A DNA stretch of 64,000 nucleotides from Sinohyriopsis cumingii (taxonomy: Eukaryota > Mollusca > Bivalvia > Unionida > Unionidae). The notes beneath the pieces were generated by a model. That model was given only the letters and a program-made list of their open reading frames with translations. It did not search any database and had not been told where the DNA came from. The stretch is taken from assembly GCA_028554795.2 (NCBI GenBank), contig CM068842.1:54697608-54761607 (forward strand), in the 5' to 3' direction. Shown here piece by piece: positions 10,501 to 25,500 of the stretch; position 1 is the stretch's first letter; each line of letters begins with the position of its first letter. A program made the position numbers and the translations under genes.

Positions 10501-13500
10501 TTTGAATTTTGAGTGAGATTCACGTATATTAATGAGGTGATGATTTGTCTGATTTGCTGAGTTTGTTACAATTTTGGAAGCCATAATTGGAATATAGTTC
10601 TGCTAGAGATAAAAAATATGGGTTTGTATCATCACGATCTTAGACAATTTAGAAAGTGAGTGAGCTCCGTAAATATAATTAGGAGATTTTGTATCTTATT
10701 GGCTGAGCTCGTTACCATTCTTGAAGCCATATTTAATATAGGCTTTAATGATCAAGATCTTGCACAAGTTTAGTAATGAGCAGGAAACTACACATACTAA
10801 TGGCGTCATATTGCATGTGATTGGTTGTGCTTGTTATCAGTCTAGAGACTGTATTTCTGGTCTAGTATTGATCAGTCTTGGTTATTAATCTTGGATCATG
10901 TAGATCCTGGATGAGTACAATTAGGAGCAAGTTCCATGCATATTAATGGTCTGATTTTCCATCTGATTGGTTGAACATGTCACCACTCTAGCTACTCTAT
11001 TTCTGATCCAGAGCTGTGCTAAGAACTGGATCTACACATATAATTGAGGTATCTTGTATTTTGTTTGGTATCTTGTATTATTGAGGTATCATGTATTATT
11101 GAGGCATCATGTATTACTGAGGTATCTTGTATTATTGAGGTACCATGTATTATTTAGTTATCTTGTATTTTTGAGGTATCTTGTATTATTGAGGTATCAT
11201 GTGTTATTGAGTTATCTTGTATTATTGAGTTATCTTCTATTATTGAGGTATCATGTATTATTGAGGTATCTTGTATTATTGAGTTATATTATTGAGGTAT
11301 CTTGCATAGGATTGGCTGAGCTTCTGACAATTTGAAAGACTGTATTTCTGTCTCATTTTAATAAAACTTTGTAAACAAGCTAATCATTGGATGATTTCTG
11401 TCATGAGTGGGACCTATATAGGGGGGATCTTGCATCAGATATTGAGATTTGTTCACCACCTTTTGGATTTATTTATAGGCTTTTGATCAGACTTGAAAAT
11501 AGGCTTATGCTGTCAAGATCTTGTTTGATTTGGAGTGAAATTATTGCATATTAATGCTGTGACCTTGCATCTATATTTTTAATCCAATTTCTGTAAAACT
11601 TGGAAAATAATAATAATAATAATAATGAGGACTTTGTATAGCGCCTAATCTTTAGACGCTGTAAGCCCTTTACAATATTAGACAACACCTATAAGATAAA
11701 AAAACATATATAATGATATGATTACAAAAACAAACACCATGAAATTAGAAAACATAAAAAATATGCTGAGAATATTTAAGGTAGGAAACATTATTAGGTC
11801 TTTAAGTTTGTTCTTGCAGTCGAAATAAGTGAGTTTTGAGAGCACTTTTGAATGGGATCACTGTGTCTTTGTGTCTAAGTTCATTGTACAATTCATTCCA
11901 TGTTGCTGGGCCCTGGTATGCAAAAGAATGCTGTCCATATGACTTTGTTTTCATAGTGGGAATAATGAGTATACGATTGTCAGAAGAGGAGCATAAGTAC
12001 CTTGCTGGTGTGTACAAATGGGGACATCGGATAGGTAGGTTGGACTAGAGTCCGTCAGTGAAACTTAGCACAGAGAACAAATTTTGTGTTTGATTCTGGA
12101 TCGAATGGATAGCCATCTGTTTATATCGTCAAGATCTTGGAAGCCTTTGTTTATGAACAAAAGACTGTCCATATTACTAAGTTATGTCTTCACCTTTAGA
12201 AATAATTTTTATCAGCATATAGTCAAATAGGTAAATTTAAGATAATGAACTTGATAACTTGTGAGATAGTTTACATAGAATGTGTTCTTATAGTACTATG
12301 TATGCCTGCTTAGGGAATAGTCAACTCTTAAGTTATGCAAGTCTGGTTAGTGATATCAGGCCCACTTTGGCCTCTTGTTCTTATTACTGCATACACAAGA
12401 CAAGTTTGTTTGAAAATTTCACTGTTATTTCTAATCATTTCACTCAGTGAAATCACTAAGCTAAGCACAAATTAAGATGACATTTTAACCCATGAGTCTG
12501 CCATTTCATTTAAATAGCCCCCCGCAAAATAAAGTTCACTACACTTTGCCTTGTTTTTTCATACCATACCCACTTTATATAACTGCTTTTCATTAATAAT
12601 CAGAATAAAATGTCACCATTTGTGTAAATGGTTTAATTCATAGAGGAAGGTAGAAAGTTAGAAAAAGAAATGTTATGTTTCGTATTCAGTATGGCTAATT
12701 TGATGATCATAAATACCAAATAATTCATTGCTATCTACAGAATACTTTAGAAATTTCAAACATAATGCTTTAATAAACATAATGAAAAATTGTATTTGTG
12801 TTCCCATTTGGAACTGAATTATGACTCAGCACATATATATTGGTCCATTACTAAGAAAATGAATCACTTTATGAAATATTTTGTCCTGTATAAACATCGG
12901 GAACTTGTATCATGGAAAAAGTTACCAACATTCAATTCTGATCTTTTTTTAATGATGGCATGGGGAAGCAAAATAAGAAAAAAATATTTTTTTATAACGA
13001 TTTAATAGTATTTGATCAGTATTTTAATCATCTGACATGAAATATGCAAATCCAAAATTTTTAAGTGACTGTTTTGAAATAATACATTTTGCGCTTTTGA
13101 CATTCACTTCTTTGTAGTTACATCAACTTCGCCCTAGTATTCTGGCTGAAGAGAGAAGTAATTTTGCCAAAATATTTGAGTCCAGCATGGACCCTGATTG
13201 AATCACTGAGAATAACTCACTAATAGGTCTCATGGTTTATCATAAGTATGCATGTTCAGTTGGGAGCTACATGAAATTCGCCATCTTTAGTGGTAGTCAA
13301 AGTTTATTATACACAACATTTCTGTTTTGATTTTGCATCCATTAAGATTTTGTACTTCTTTCAAATTTTCACTTCTTATAGTTGGCACAGTGTGTTCATT
13401 CACTCAACATGAATGTAATCCACAAAACTGTTGCATTTTCTTGACTGTGAAACCTTGAAGTGCTAACGAGGCATGTTCTGCAGTCTGTTCATTGGAGCCC

Positions 13501-16500
13501 AGAAATTAGCACCTAATGTATGGTCAGTTATTTTCATTATGGTGATTTCATGTTTGAGTTCAAGATGTTTCTTCATTCATATGTCTAAGTTACGATTGGA
13601 TCAAATGTTCTGCATATTTAGAACATTAAACACACTTAAAGAATTAAAACCATTAATTCCTTGATATACCACTCCCTCAATAACTCGCACCCCGATAACT
13701 CATAAACCTGCTTATAATACGAGTCAGGCGTGAACCCCATTATTTAAACTAGAAAATGCAAAACAATATTAGCCCTATTTGTTAAACTTGAAGAAAATCA
13801 CGATCAAAATTGGAAAATGAAACATCGATGTATCACTGGTTTTAATTGTCAAAAACGGTAGATTGGACCTGGGAAATTTTAATCAACATTATGAAATTAT
13901 CACCTTTTAATAAGAATTGTTACATGTTCTTTCCAAACAACTTTCTTAGTACACTGTAAATAACTATATTCAAAGAAATTTTGATCAATCAAAATGTCAC
14001 TTACACCTGCTGGAGGCATTACTTTAATAAATAAATATCAATTAATTAATTTTTATCAAGCGAAATTTGGGTTCTGGTTGTATCTTTTAGTTCAGTTTAA
14101 GTGTAATCATCATAAATGCAATATTCCCACTTGTATTCAAACATAAAATGCATCAATCAACCATAACAGCTATGTCCACAAGCGTTTCGCTGAGAACCTA
14201 ATTAAGTGCCATGTTTTGATATCTGACTTACGGAAGTATTTGTTTTATGGCTGCACCGAATTAAAAGCTGGCCTCTTTTGTATTATCACGTTAATTGCGT
14301 CTTTTGTTTCGAATAAAAGAAAAGTTAAAAGGCATGCAAATTTTGCATGCATAAGATCTAGCGACCCCGATCATAAATCGGTTGAACTCATTCCATTTGA
14401 TCAATCGAACACAGTTATAACTATTATTGTATATGTAATATAATTAATTTACCTTAAATTAACCTACTCATTCATAAATGTGATCAAAGATGACAAGGCC
14501 ACCAAGCAAAATGAATACCTTGTCAAATAAAGAGCACTGTTTCAGATAGGATCGTTGTGGAGAAACGAGTTTCAGAGAATTCCTGAATTGGCACTTTGAG
14601 ATATCCTTTAGGACAAGGAGAAGTATCAGTAATATTTGCATTGAAATCATGGCATCAATATATTACTAACTGAGCAATTCAGAAATTTAGTTTTGGCGTA
14701 GACAATTGTTTTACATAATAGATGTTACTGGCTTTTGGAAAAAGGAATCTTGTTTCATGGTGTATCAACAGTTAGTCTGGTCTTTGTTTTTAAGATTCCC
14801 TGCTTCCAACTTTGTAGCTATTATTGATGCAGGAAACCAGACTAATCAACAAGAACAAAAAGCAATGGCGTAATATATAAATGTTCTCATGTATACATTA
14901 AAGTTGTTTGAAACTGGTTGGATGTTGAGCATCTTGAAAATAGATGTAATTTATACAGAAAAAGCGCTTTATTGACAAGTATACTTGAAACGATTATAAA
15001 ACGAGTTACCAGCCATTAAACAGTACATTCCCCCCCCATCCTGTGGTTTGTGCAATGTCCAACAAGGGATGGAATACTTAGTTTTTGGAAGTCCCTCAGT
15101 AACTCGTGCCCTCATTTATAGTGCATTCTGTGTTTTTGGACTGTTGTGCGTGAGTTATCGAGGGAGACATATATAAAAATGATTCAGTTCCAAATATGTT
15201 ATTCATCTTATAAGAGAATCTGATATAACGGAGTGTTCTTATTTGATAAATTACTCTATTGGCTTCCAGATTAGGCGGTTTATTGTCTAATATTTAACAT
15301 GATTCCAACTGTATATGGTATAGACATATCTTTGATGTCATATATATTTGCGACATATCAGGGTTAACTTTATCCACTTGAAAGCATGGATTGAATTGAT
15401 AGTGTACACCCTGATATGCTGCTGCAACATGTGACTGTAGATCTGGGTCTATGCTGTCAAATATATGAATTCTATATAGTAAATACAGTGTATGAAAATT
15501 GATAATCAGTATTGTCCCTTGAACATCAAATATGGCATGGTGCAGTTTCCCGATGACAAGGACATATGAAACAGAATAAAACCACTTTTGAGGAAAATGC
15601 TACTCTGTAGTTGAGCAGCAATTATAACACAATACTGCTAGTATTTCTTGCTTATTTTGCCATAAAATAATAAGAAAATGCAAAGAGTCCATTCATGTTT
15701 TAAAGCAGAAATGCATGATGTGTCTAAAGAAGGCAATTGATATCAATGAAATGTTGATTTGTTTAAGAAAAAATATAATCTTAAATGTTTATGGTTGATC
15801 TTGTAAAGGGGCAAATTCATCATCAGGGCAACTGTAAGGAGGGGAGGGTGCAGCTCCATGCCATTTCTTTCAAGGAACAACACTGATTATTGCAACTTTG
15901 CTATAGAGACACCACTATGCTTGCAGAGCCAAAGGGTGAGCAGGTTTACAATTTTGTACGCCCATGGCTGGGAGATGGTCTGCTTGTCAGTAGTGGAGAA
16001 AAATGGGCCCGAAACAGACGCCTTCTAACCCCTGCCTTCCATTTTGACATCCTTAAACCTTACATGGCCATTTATAACAGCTGTGCTGATGTTCTTCTTG
16101 TAAGTTTTGTTTGGGCACCTCTGCATATATTTATGCCATTACTTCCTCCCATGATACAGAACTATGCTACTGCCAGTTTTCAGTGAAAGAACATGTTTGC
16201 TTTATCACCTTGTATCTTCTATCACTGCTTGATTTACTCAGATGAACATCTAATATACATTTTTTTACATCACTGATATAATTTGAATTGTTTTTAAATA
16301 AGCACCCATATCATTTACCCAAATTTAAGACAAAGAATGATTGCATATTTTTTGTAGTATGATTAGAATTGCAGCAAAATATAGCAACCAGTTTAACGTC
16401 ATTTATCAATTAACCATACTTGTTATATAAGACTTAGTGTAATTTAAAATCACAACTTCCATAGTGTTTCTTAAGACATATTAAATGGGTAAATGTCAGC

Positions 16501-19500
16501 AAAACTCATGGGAAAGGGTAGATAACTCTGCCAACATCTTGGTCTTTGATCTTGGAAAGATGTCCAATTGATGAATCAAATTTTACCATAAATACAACAA
16601 ATAATATGATGTTGTTGTGATTTGGATTTTTAACATAGCTTTAACAATTTTGCAGTCATATCGCTATGATGTCTGTAGTCTGGCAGTTTATAGTGATGTC
16701 TAGCATTGGAGCATCATGCTGCAGACATGTAGCATGATGTCCCACCCAGTCACATTATCCTGACACCAGGCCGACCAGTCCTAACACTAACCTCTTAATG
16801 CTGAACGCCAAACGAGGCAGCTGTTAGTACCATTTTTTAAAGTCTTTGGTATGACTTGGCCGGAAATCGAACCCACGACCTCCCGGATCCGAGGCGGACG
16901 CTCTAACCACTAGGCTTCCGGAGTGGTCAACAAATAATAACATTGTTTAAGTTGGCAGATAATGTATATATGCCATGTACATTTACTAATTTAGTTGGGC
17001 ACAGAATTCACACATAAGCACTACATGACATGCTCAATAGCTCTCTAGTTATCAGTTACTGAATTCGTTTAATTATTGCAAACCCTCCTCCCCAAGTTTT
17101 TATATCTAAATATTTTTAATATAGAAAACCAGTTTCAAATTTTTTTAAAACATTGTATTAGAAAATTTTTAATATCAGGAAATCAACTTCTTATGCCATG
17201 GAATGAGCTGGTTTATTATTATATAATACTGGAAAATGATTTTATAATACAGTAGGATGTACTTACAAAATGAGTGTAATCTTGTCACCTCTGTCTGTGA
17301 CCCTTGTCTACACTAGTAATTGTAATTTTGTGCTTTTACCCTTGTCAGCATTCAGTATGTATGGCTAATTTTCTGCTTTTACCCTTATCTTTATTCTAAG
17401 ACTAATTTTGTGCTTTTACCCTTGTCTTTATTCTAAGACTAATTTTGTGTTTTTACCCTTGTCTGCATTCAGTATGTATGGCTAATTTTGTGCTTTTACC
17501 CTTGTCTGCATTCAGTATGTAAGGTTATTTTTATGCTTTTACTCTTGTCTGAACACACTGAGTAACCAGTGCTTTAGTTAGATAAGCAGGAAATATGATT
17601 TACCTCATACCTGCCAACCTCCCAGATGGTACACTGTTATTTTGTAGAGACACAGAAATTGTGTTTTTAAATTGTAGATTATGATTGCCAGATATCAACA
17701 CACACACACACACACACACACCCCTCCCTATGTGTGCACACACATATAGAGCTATATAGACATTAAATAAAAACAATACACCAAAGTTCTATCTTTGAAA
17801 TCTATGGACAGGTGAATACAGTCCTAACTAGATGCAGTTTGCTGCATTGAACAGTTTAATGGGAGTTTGATGGTGATACAGGTATAATTAGAATTCATCT
17901 TTGCAGTCATCAGTGATCTCAGAAGATCTTGGTTTAGAAAATGATCTCTCTGCATATGTATTGCTGAGGGAAGTGTCAAACATGCAGTGGATAGACAAGT
18001 TATTATGTTTAAGCATGGTAATTACTTTTGAGCTCTCCGTTCATGCATTGTTCTGAAGTTGGGTGATACTTTGTCAATGGATATCATGCACTCCGAAATA
18101 GCTAAATGTTGACATGATGTTTACAGTGTGGGCAAATAATAAAATGCTCCTTCTTGCTGCTGCACTTCACAAAGCCACACTCTGTCAACCAGGACTCCTA
18201 AAATTTAATTTTGCTGGGCTTGAATCACTTCACAGAAGGCTGATCCTTCCCTGCATCAGAGATGTGTTTTGACATTTTGCCTTCATATACGAGTCACACT
18301 TCCATACTATTCCAATACAAAAATAATAATGTTATTCATAAAGTAATATGAAACTGCAGTCCATCAATGCATTAACCTTTAATCTGTTTGCCACCCATCA
18401 ATGCATTAAACTTTAATGTTTACCAACCATCAAGGCACAAACCTTTAATCAGTTTATCACCCATCAATGCATTAACCTTTAAACTGTTACCATCCATCAA
18501 TGCATTAACCTTTAATCTGTTTACCAACCACCAATGCATTAACCTTTATACTGTTTACCATCCATCAATGCATTAACCTTTAATCTGTTTACCAACCATC
18601 AATGTATTAACCTTTAAACTGTTTACCATCCATCAAGGCATTAACCTTTAATCTGTTTACCAACCACCAATGCATTAACCTTTATACTGTTTACCATCCG
18701 TCAAGGCATTAACCTTTAATCTGTTTACCAACCATCAATGCATTAACCTTTAATCTGTATACCACCCAACAAGGCATTAACCGTTAATCTGTTTACCAAC
18801 TGTCAATGCATTAACCTTTAATCTGTATACCATCCATCAAGGCATTAACCTTTAAGCTGTTTACCAGCCATCAATGCATTAACCTTTAATATGTATACCA
18901 TCCATCAAGGCATTAACCTTTAAACTGTTTACCATCCATCAATACATTAACCTTTAAACTGTTTACCATCCATCAATGCATTAACATTTAAAGTGTTTAC
19001 TATCCATCAATGCATTAGCCTTTAAACTTTTTACCATCCTTCAATGCATTGGCCTTTAAACTGTTTACCAACCATCAATGCATTAACCTTTAATCTGTAT
19101 ACCATCCATCAAGGCATTAACCTTTACACTCTTTACCATCCGTCAAGGCATTAACCTTTAATCTGTATACCATCCATCAAGGCATTAACCTTTAAGCTGT
19201 TTACCAACCATCAATGCATTAACCTTTAATCTGTATACCATCCGTCAAGGCATTAACCTTTACACTCTTTACCATCCGTCAAGGCATTAACCTTTAATCT
19301 GTATACCATCCATCAAGGCATTAACCTTTAAGCTGTTTACCAACCATCAATGCATTGACCTTTAATCTGTATACCATCCATCAAGGCATTAACCTTTACA
19401 CTCTTTACCATCCGTCAAGGCATTAACCTTTAATCTGTTTACCATCCGTCAAGGCATTAACCTTTAATCTGTTTACCAACCATCAATGTATTAACCTTTA

Positions 19501-22500
19501 AACTGTTTACCATCCATCAAGGCATTAACCTTTAATCTGTTTACCAACCACCAATGCATTAACCTTTATACTGTTTACCATCCGTCAAGGCATTAACCTT
19601 TAATCTGTTTACCAACCATCAATGCATTAACCTTTAATCTGTATACCACCCAACAAGGCATTAACCGTTAATCTGTTTACCAACTGTCAATGCATTAACC
19701 TTTAATCTGTATACCATCCATCAAGGCATTAACCTTTAAGCTGTTTACCAGCCATCAATGCATTAACCTTTAATATGTATACCATCCATCAAGGCATTAA
19801 CCTTTAAACTGTTTACCATCCATCAATACATTAACCTTTAAACTGTTTACCATCCATCAATGCATTAACATTTAAAGTGTTTACTATCCATCAATGCATT
19901 AGCCTTTAAACTTTTTACCATCCTTCAATGCATTGGCCTTTAAACTGTTTACCAACCATCAATGCATTAACCTTTAATCTGTATACCATCCATCAAGGCA
20001 TTAACCTTTAAACTGTTTACCAACCATCAAGGCATTAACCTTTACACTCTTTACCAGCCATGAATACATGAACCTTTAAACTTTTCACCATCCATCAGTG
20101 TATTAACCTTTAATCTGTTTACTAATAAGTGCATTAGCCTTTAAACTGCTGCCATTCATCAGTACATAACTTTAATCTTTTCATACCCATTGATGCATTA
20201 ACTTTTAATCTGTTAACAATCATTAATGCGTTAACCTTTAAAGTCCATTAACCTTTTGTTGATGTTGTGTAAACTTATTATCATATGATTCACCATCAAT
20301 GGATTATTGTCTGACCAGCATGGTATGCAAAAGGGCTCACAGGATGGAATAGTTCATCCATCAAGAACTTTAGTAATTTTTACCTTTCATTGTTTTGGAA
20401 TATTTTATGCTTGATAATAGAAATTATGTAACTAAGAGCTCAAATTTGATCCTAGATTTTAAATTTCATTGTAAAAAAAAGAAGAACAGTTTTTGCTGAA
20501 GTAAAAGACCACTTTAAATTTTGAATTTTTAGCCTTGTGATGCGGGGTGTTAAAACTCTCTGGAATTAAATTAAGTAACAGAAGTAAGCCACAATTTTGT
20601 AAAATTCAACAAATAATTTATTTTCTTAGAATACAAAGTGAAAATTTAAAAAGAATTTACAGTGTTGTGAATTAAATCCCAAATAGTCCTAAAAGTTATA
20701 TCATGAGACAAATGGATGAAGTTCCAATTGAAATCAAGTGGTATTCCAAATAAATTCTGGTATTGAATGTGTAGATGTGCCTGTAATCTCAGATGTGCAC
20801 ATTTGCCAATGACTTGGAATGTGGTGATGTGTTAAGTCTTTTGATGTGTTAGAATTAACCATAATTGCAAATTAATGTTTTAGTCCAAGAGTATTGTTGA
20901 GCTCTTTGTAATTTCAGTGAATAATAATTTGAATAAATAAATCCACCCAAATTAAAAATGGAACACAACAATAAGACTGATTCTGCTTCGGATGTTAAGG
21001 CAAGATAAGTAAATTTTCAACTAAACAAAACATTATATATAAAGCTAAGACACAATAATAGAGCCAGGATGTAGGTCAGTTTCCTTCCTAAACATTCACA
21101 GTTGTCAGCAAGTTTAGGAATTAACAATTTAAAAAAAACGAGTATCCTACATTGAGATACAAGTAATCATGATTACTTCCATTGATAATGAGCTGAATAC
21201 TTAATCTATACTCTTAGAGAAATATTTGCCGTGTGTTATGTTTTTTACAAAATAAATGTCATTGGTCAGGTATACCATTAACGATTTTGGACAATGGTCA
21301 AGTACAAAATACATATACACATGACAGACAACCATTGAAAAAAGCCCACAGACAATACAGAATATTAAATATACATAACAAAGGCAACAGCAAAGATTGT
21401 TCTGTTATGTTGCCTAGCTGTAAAAGATTAAAATTCATTTATAGTTTACCAACAATATTTCCTTGTGTATTGCATTGCTTTCACTGTTTATCAGATTCAG
21501 AATATTTCAACTGTTTTGAATTATTTGAAAGGTTCTGTGCATTATAAGCAGTTTCCAGCAGATTTTGAGGCTTGCAATTGAGTGTTATGTTTTGTGTAAA
21601 AAAAAAATGGACAATGATTATCAAATAAAAAAAAATTGTACTTCTTTGTCAGGCTTTTAAGAAAAGGAGGGAGGATTTTCTATTTTGAAAAAGGGTGGAC
21701 ATTTTCAAAGTACAAATGAGATTTTGTGAAGTTAAATAAAAGATGGGATTTGCCAATATGATATGCAATTTTTTTGCATACAGTTAATTTTTTGGGTGCA
21801 GATTTTGAGAAATAAGTGCAAATCCTGCAATTTGTACATCTTAGAATAGATGTTGTTTTGTATTATTCACCTTTGTACCTAAAAAAAAACTGGAAAGAAA
21901 CTAAACCTAAATAAATATGGCTGTCAAATCAATCTTAATGATGTATAATTTAGATATTTTATATTCATGAATGATGTAGTTAAATTTATAAGCATTTTTT
22001 AATTAAATATTTTAACTGAATTACAGGATAAAATTTCACAGTTCACAAGAAATGGAGTTTCACAGTACTGGGAGCTTTGTTCAGAAATTAGCCTGTTTAC
22101 TTTGGACGTCATATTGAAATGTGCTTTTTCTTGTGACATAGACTGCCAAAGAACAGGGTAACCTTTTTGCTTCATTCTTGTTACTTGTATATATAATTCC
22201 TTGATACGTTTTAAACTTTTCATATGTTCTTTTCTTTTAAATTGACATTATTCTCTTAGTCATTAAAATGTATCCAAATTTTTAAATCATGTTTCTCAAG
22301 ATACATAGTAGAACATGATAGGTATGAATGTCGTGGTCAAGTTTGCAGGGTGGGGCATACAACTTATTCAAGAGCCAAAATAAACATTTTGCAAAATACT
22401 GATGAAGCTTTCAAAATTATACCTCATAGAACCTTAGATGCTATATATTGACAATAGTACCATTTATTTTCATGGGTCTAATTTTTCGTGATTTGGTATT

Positions 22501-25500
22501 TAAAAAAAAGTAATTTATGTAGACTCAAATTCCAAGTTTTGCTTGTTAAGTTGTATATTTTTAGGTATATAATTTCATTGACTAACTGTATAAATACCCC
22601 AAGCAAAACATACAAAGGCAAAAAACAATGCCAGCAACCAATAGCAGTCACTGCAGTTTTAAATGAAAACCAATGAATCACACCTTTTTTTGTTTTGTGC
22701 CTGCCTTATGTACAAGAAATTTCAACTTAAAGCTTCATCAATCAAGTTGATTCATGCTGAATGGATAATTGAAGGTCACACATAAATATGTGAAAGATCA
22801 GACCTAATTATATGTGGCTTTGAGAATGCTATACTAGTTTAATTTTAATAATCTCAGCAAAACTTGACTGGCACGCTGTTGATTCAGTGGTTCTGTGAAG
22901 TGTGATCTTTAGTGCTCTCCATAATTAGTATATATGCCTAGTGTGATCTTTAGTACTCTACATAATTAGTATATATGCCTAGTGTGATCTTTAGTACTCT
23001 ACATAATTAGTATATATGCCTAGAGTGATCTTCAGTACTCTCCATAATTAGTATATATGCCTAGAGTAATTGTGCTTCAAGCAGTAGTTATAGTATTTTA
23101 CAGTCATGTTGTTTATTGGAATTATGCATGCATGAATAAATGGAGATTTGCATTCATAAGAATTTATATTTTTTGACAAGTTTCACTTGAATGAAGAATT
23201 GATTTTAATAAGTATTAAAACTGATTTTCTTATACTTGTATCATTTATTATTATTACATGCTCATTTTTTTCTCCGTTAACTTTGCATTGTCAGAATCAT
23301 TCAATACTTTACGATGCTGAACTCGTGCACAACTTCATATTGTATTCATAAAGGAACTACTTTCTATTGTAAACAATCAATGAATGCAGATGCTAGCACT
23401 TCTGATTTGTAAACAAATCATGTACACTCACGTAGTAGGCGCTTTATGTTTTGGTTGATTAAATTTGTTTCTGAATGAAGTAAAACAGATGTTTCATGGA
23501 CTGCCATATACCAGCTGCTTTGGCACATTCCGCATTAACTTTTTTGCTACAATGTTTCGGATTTAGGCTAGCTATACAGTAAACGCCAGAAAGAGTCCTT
23601 ACAAATAACATGCAAGTGACAAGGCATAAACTGTCTTCTTTAGCTGGTAATAAGAATGGCAAAAAAATATACTTACAGTTTTACATCCTGAATTTTCTCA
23701 AAATGTAAATTTTCTTAGTTCTACAAAAACAAATTACAATAGGCCATGTAATAGGTTCTCAATCTTGATTACACATGTCGAAATTGTACTGTAATTTTGA
23801 ATATAAGTGCAATTACATTCTCCTTACTGCACTCAAAATGAAATAAGCATTAAATTCCATAACGTCTTTTTAATAATTGCAATTGAAAGACTTCATATTT
23901 TTCCCACATTATGATTTCAGACATTCAGTGACAGAAACAGAAACACATTTGCAGATGTGAACACACTTCTCCCTCGCTTCTTCAGTCCGATGTATTTCAT
24001 GTGGAATTGTCACATATGAATCCAGTCCATAATCACGAAATTTCATAGAATCAACAAAAATACCAAAATCTATTCATTCCAGATCAGATGGAAAAGTTGT
24101 TGCAATTCGCATTCATTCACAATGTGACTCCAAATTTAAATTTTAACTAGACACTTTTCAAAGTTATGTAGAGTGCGCGACTAAGTTCAAATTTAATTGG
24201 GTGGAGTTATGTGTGCAGTAATAATGTTGTTGTTGTGTAATGATGAATCTGCACTTGTGTATTTAGTTTGGAATATGTCATACATTCAGTTACTTTGTTT
24301 CTTGTAGTGTATTTTGTTGATGTAATTAAGTATTAGGTAGAAAAAGAAAATGAGCATATAATAAAAAGGTTACTGCATTTGTATTGGAAAATATGAACTT
24401 GCTTTGTTGGATGGATATACTGCACTCCCAAGGTCGTGCAGTATTCCATCCAAAAAACTCGTTTATATTTTCCCATACAAATGCAGTAACCTATAATTAT
24501 TATTCTTTCATTTTCATATGGCTTTTTCGTGTATATCTCTATTCTTACTTATGTCATAACATGAATTTAAAGCAGAGTGGAAACTGCAGCTTCTTGATAC
24601 CATATAGATACACATACATTCAAACAATATAAAATGCAGTATAATTCATTTTTTAAAGGGTTAAAATAAACATATGTGAAAGCTTATATTCTGTTACTAG
24701 ATTACGGAATTGGCATTGATTTTTCGGGTAGCTTTGCTGATATCCAGGAATGAAACACAATGACAAAATGGTATTGTGGGGTTAGGGCCTGCGATCATCA
24801 TTATCATATGTGGCTAAATTTTCAATGGGTCTTTAAATTTTTAGCTCCAGGCAACAGTGAAATTGATGAAATTCAGTACCCATGAAATATTAGTGATACT
24901 GCAGTAATTTTGCTGGTTTCAGCTGTTTTGGAGTAATGAATTTCATACCATGTTATATTCTCACCTATCAGAATTAATATGTACCACTTCAAAACATTTT
25001 TTGTACAGTTGTTCATTCAAAACCAATTCATAAAAGCAGCAGAAAATAGAATTTAGTTTTTCAGAATAATCAGTAAAAATTTGAAACCTTCAGGTTCAAA
25101 ATTTGTAATTATTTTCTCACAAGTATTTTAACTTAATAAGATAGATCATTCAAACCTGTGAAAACCAAATATAATACACTGTTCAGACCTGTGAAAATCA
25201 AATGTTCAGACCTTAGAAAATTATTGCCAGCATGCAGTTAAGATGCTATCATTTAAGCCTGTGTATATAACAGCCATTTAAAAGTAGTACCTTTTTCTGG
25301 CGGTCTACCTTCAACTTGTTGCTTGATTTTCATTGTTTTTTGCAGAAGTACTCATCCCTATGTCTGTGCAGTTCGAGAGATGAATCAGCTTATTACTGAG
25401 AGGTTTTTGTAAGTAATGGCCTGCAAGAAGTTGTTAGCTTAGTTTTTCTTTATTGCAAAGTCAAGTCGTACCAATTTGATTTCCATACATGGTACAGTAG

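Larger units (their letters stand above)
9201..15926 (+). other. P450 intron 2 (6.7 kb)
   Basis: Holds a degenerate tandem array of about 145 bp (9560-12180), an 18-bp array nested in it, and a decayed pogo/Tigger element (13666-15168). The rest is AT-rich with no gene signal. Confidence 0.75.
16100..22026 (+). other. P450 intron 3 (5.9 kb)
   Basis: Holds a SINE A copy, a roughly 44-bp repeat, a CA tract and the large 34-bp array. From 20261 to 22026 it is AT-rich with nothing recognised. Confidence 0.75.
22158..25345 (+). other. P450 intron 4 (3.2 kb)
   Basis: Holds a 41-bp repeat and a near-perfect 126-bp palindrome. The part around 22450-22680 looks distantly related to 27230-27420 in intron 5. 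Nothing else was recognised. Confidence 0.7.

Noticed and set aside
11054..11335. 93-codon frame of VLLRYH repeats
   Set aside because: It is the translation of an 18-bp minisatellite.
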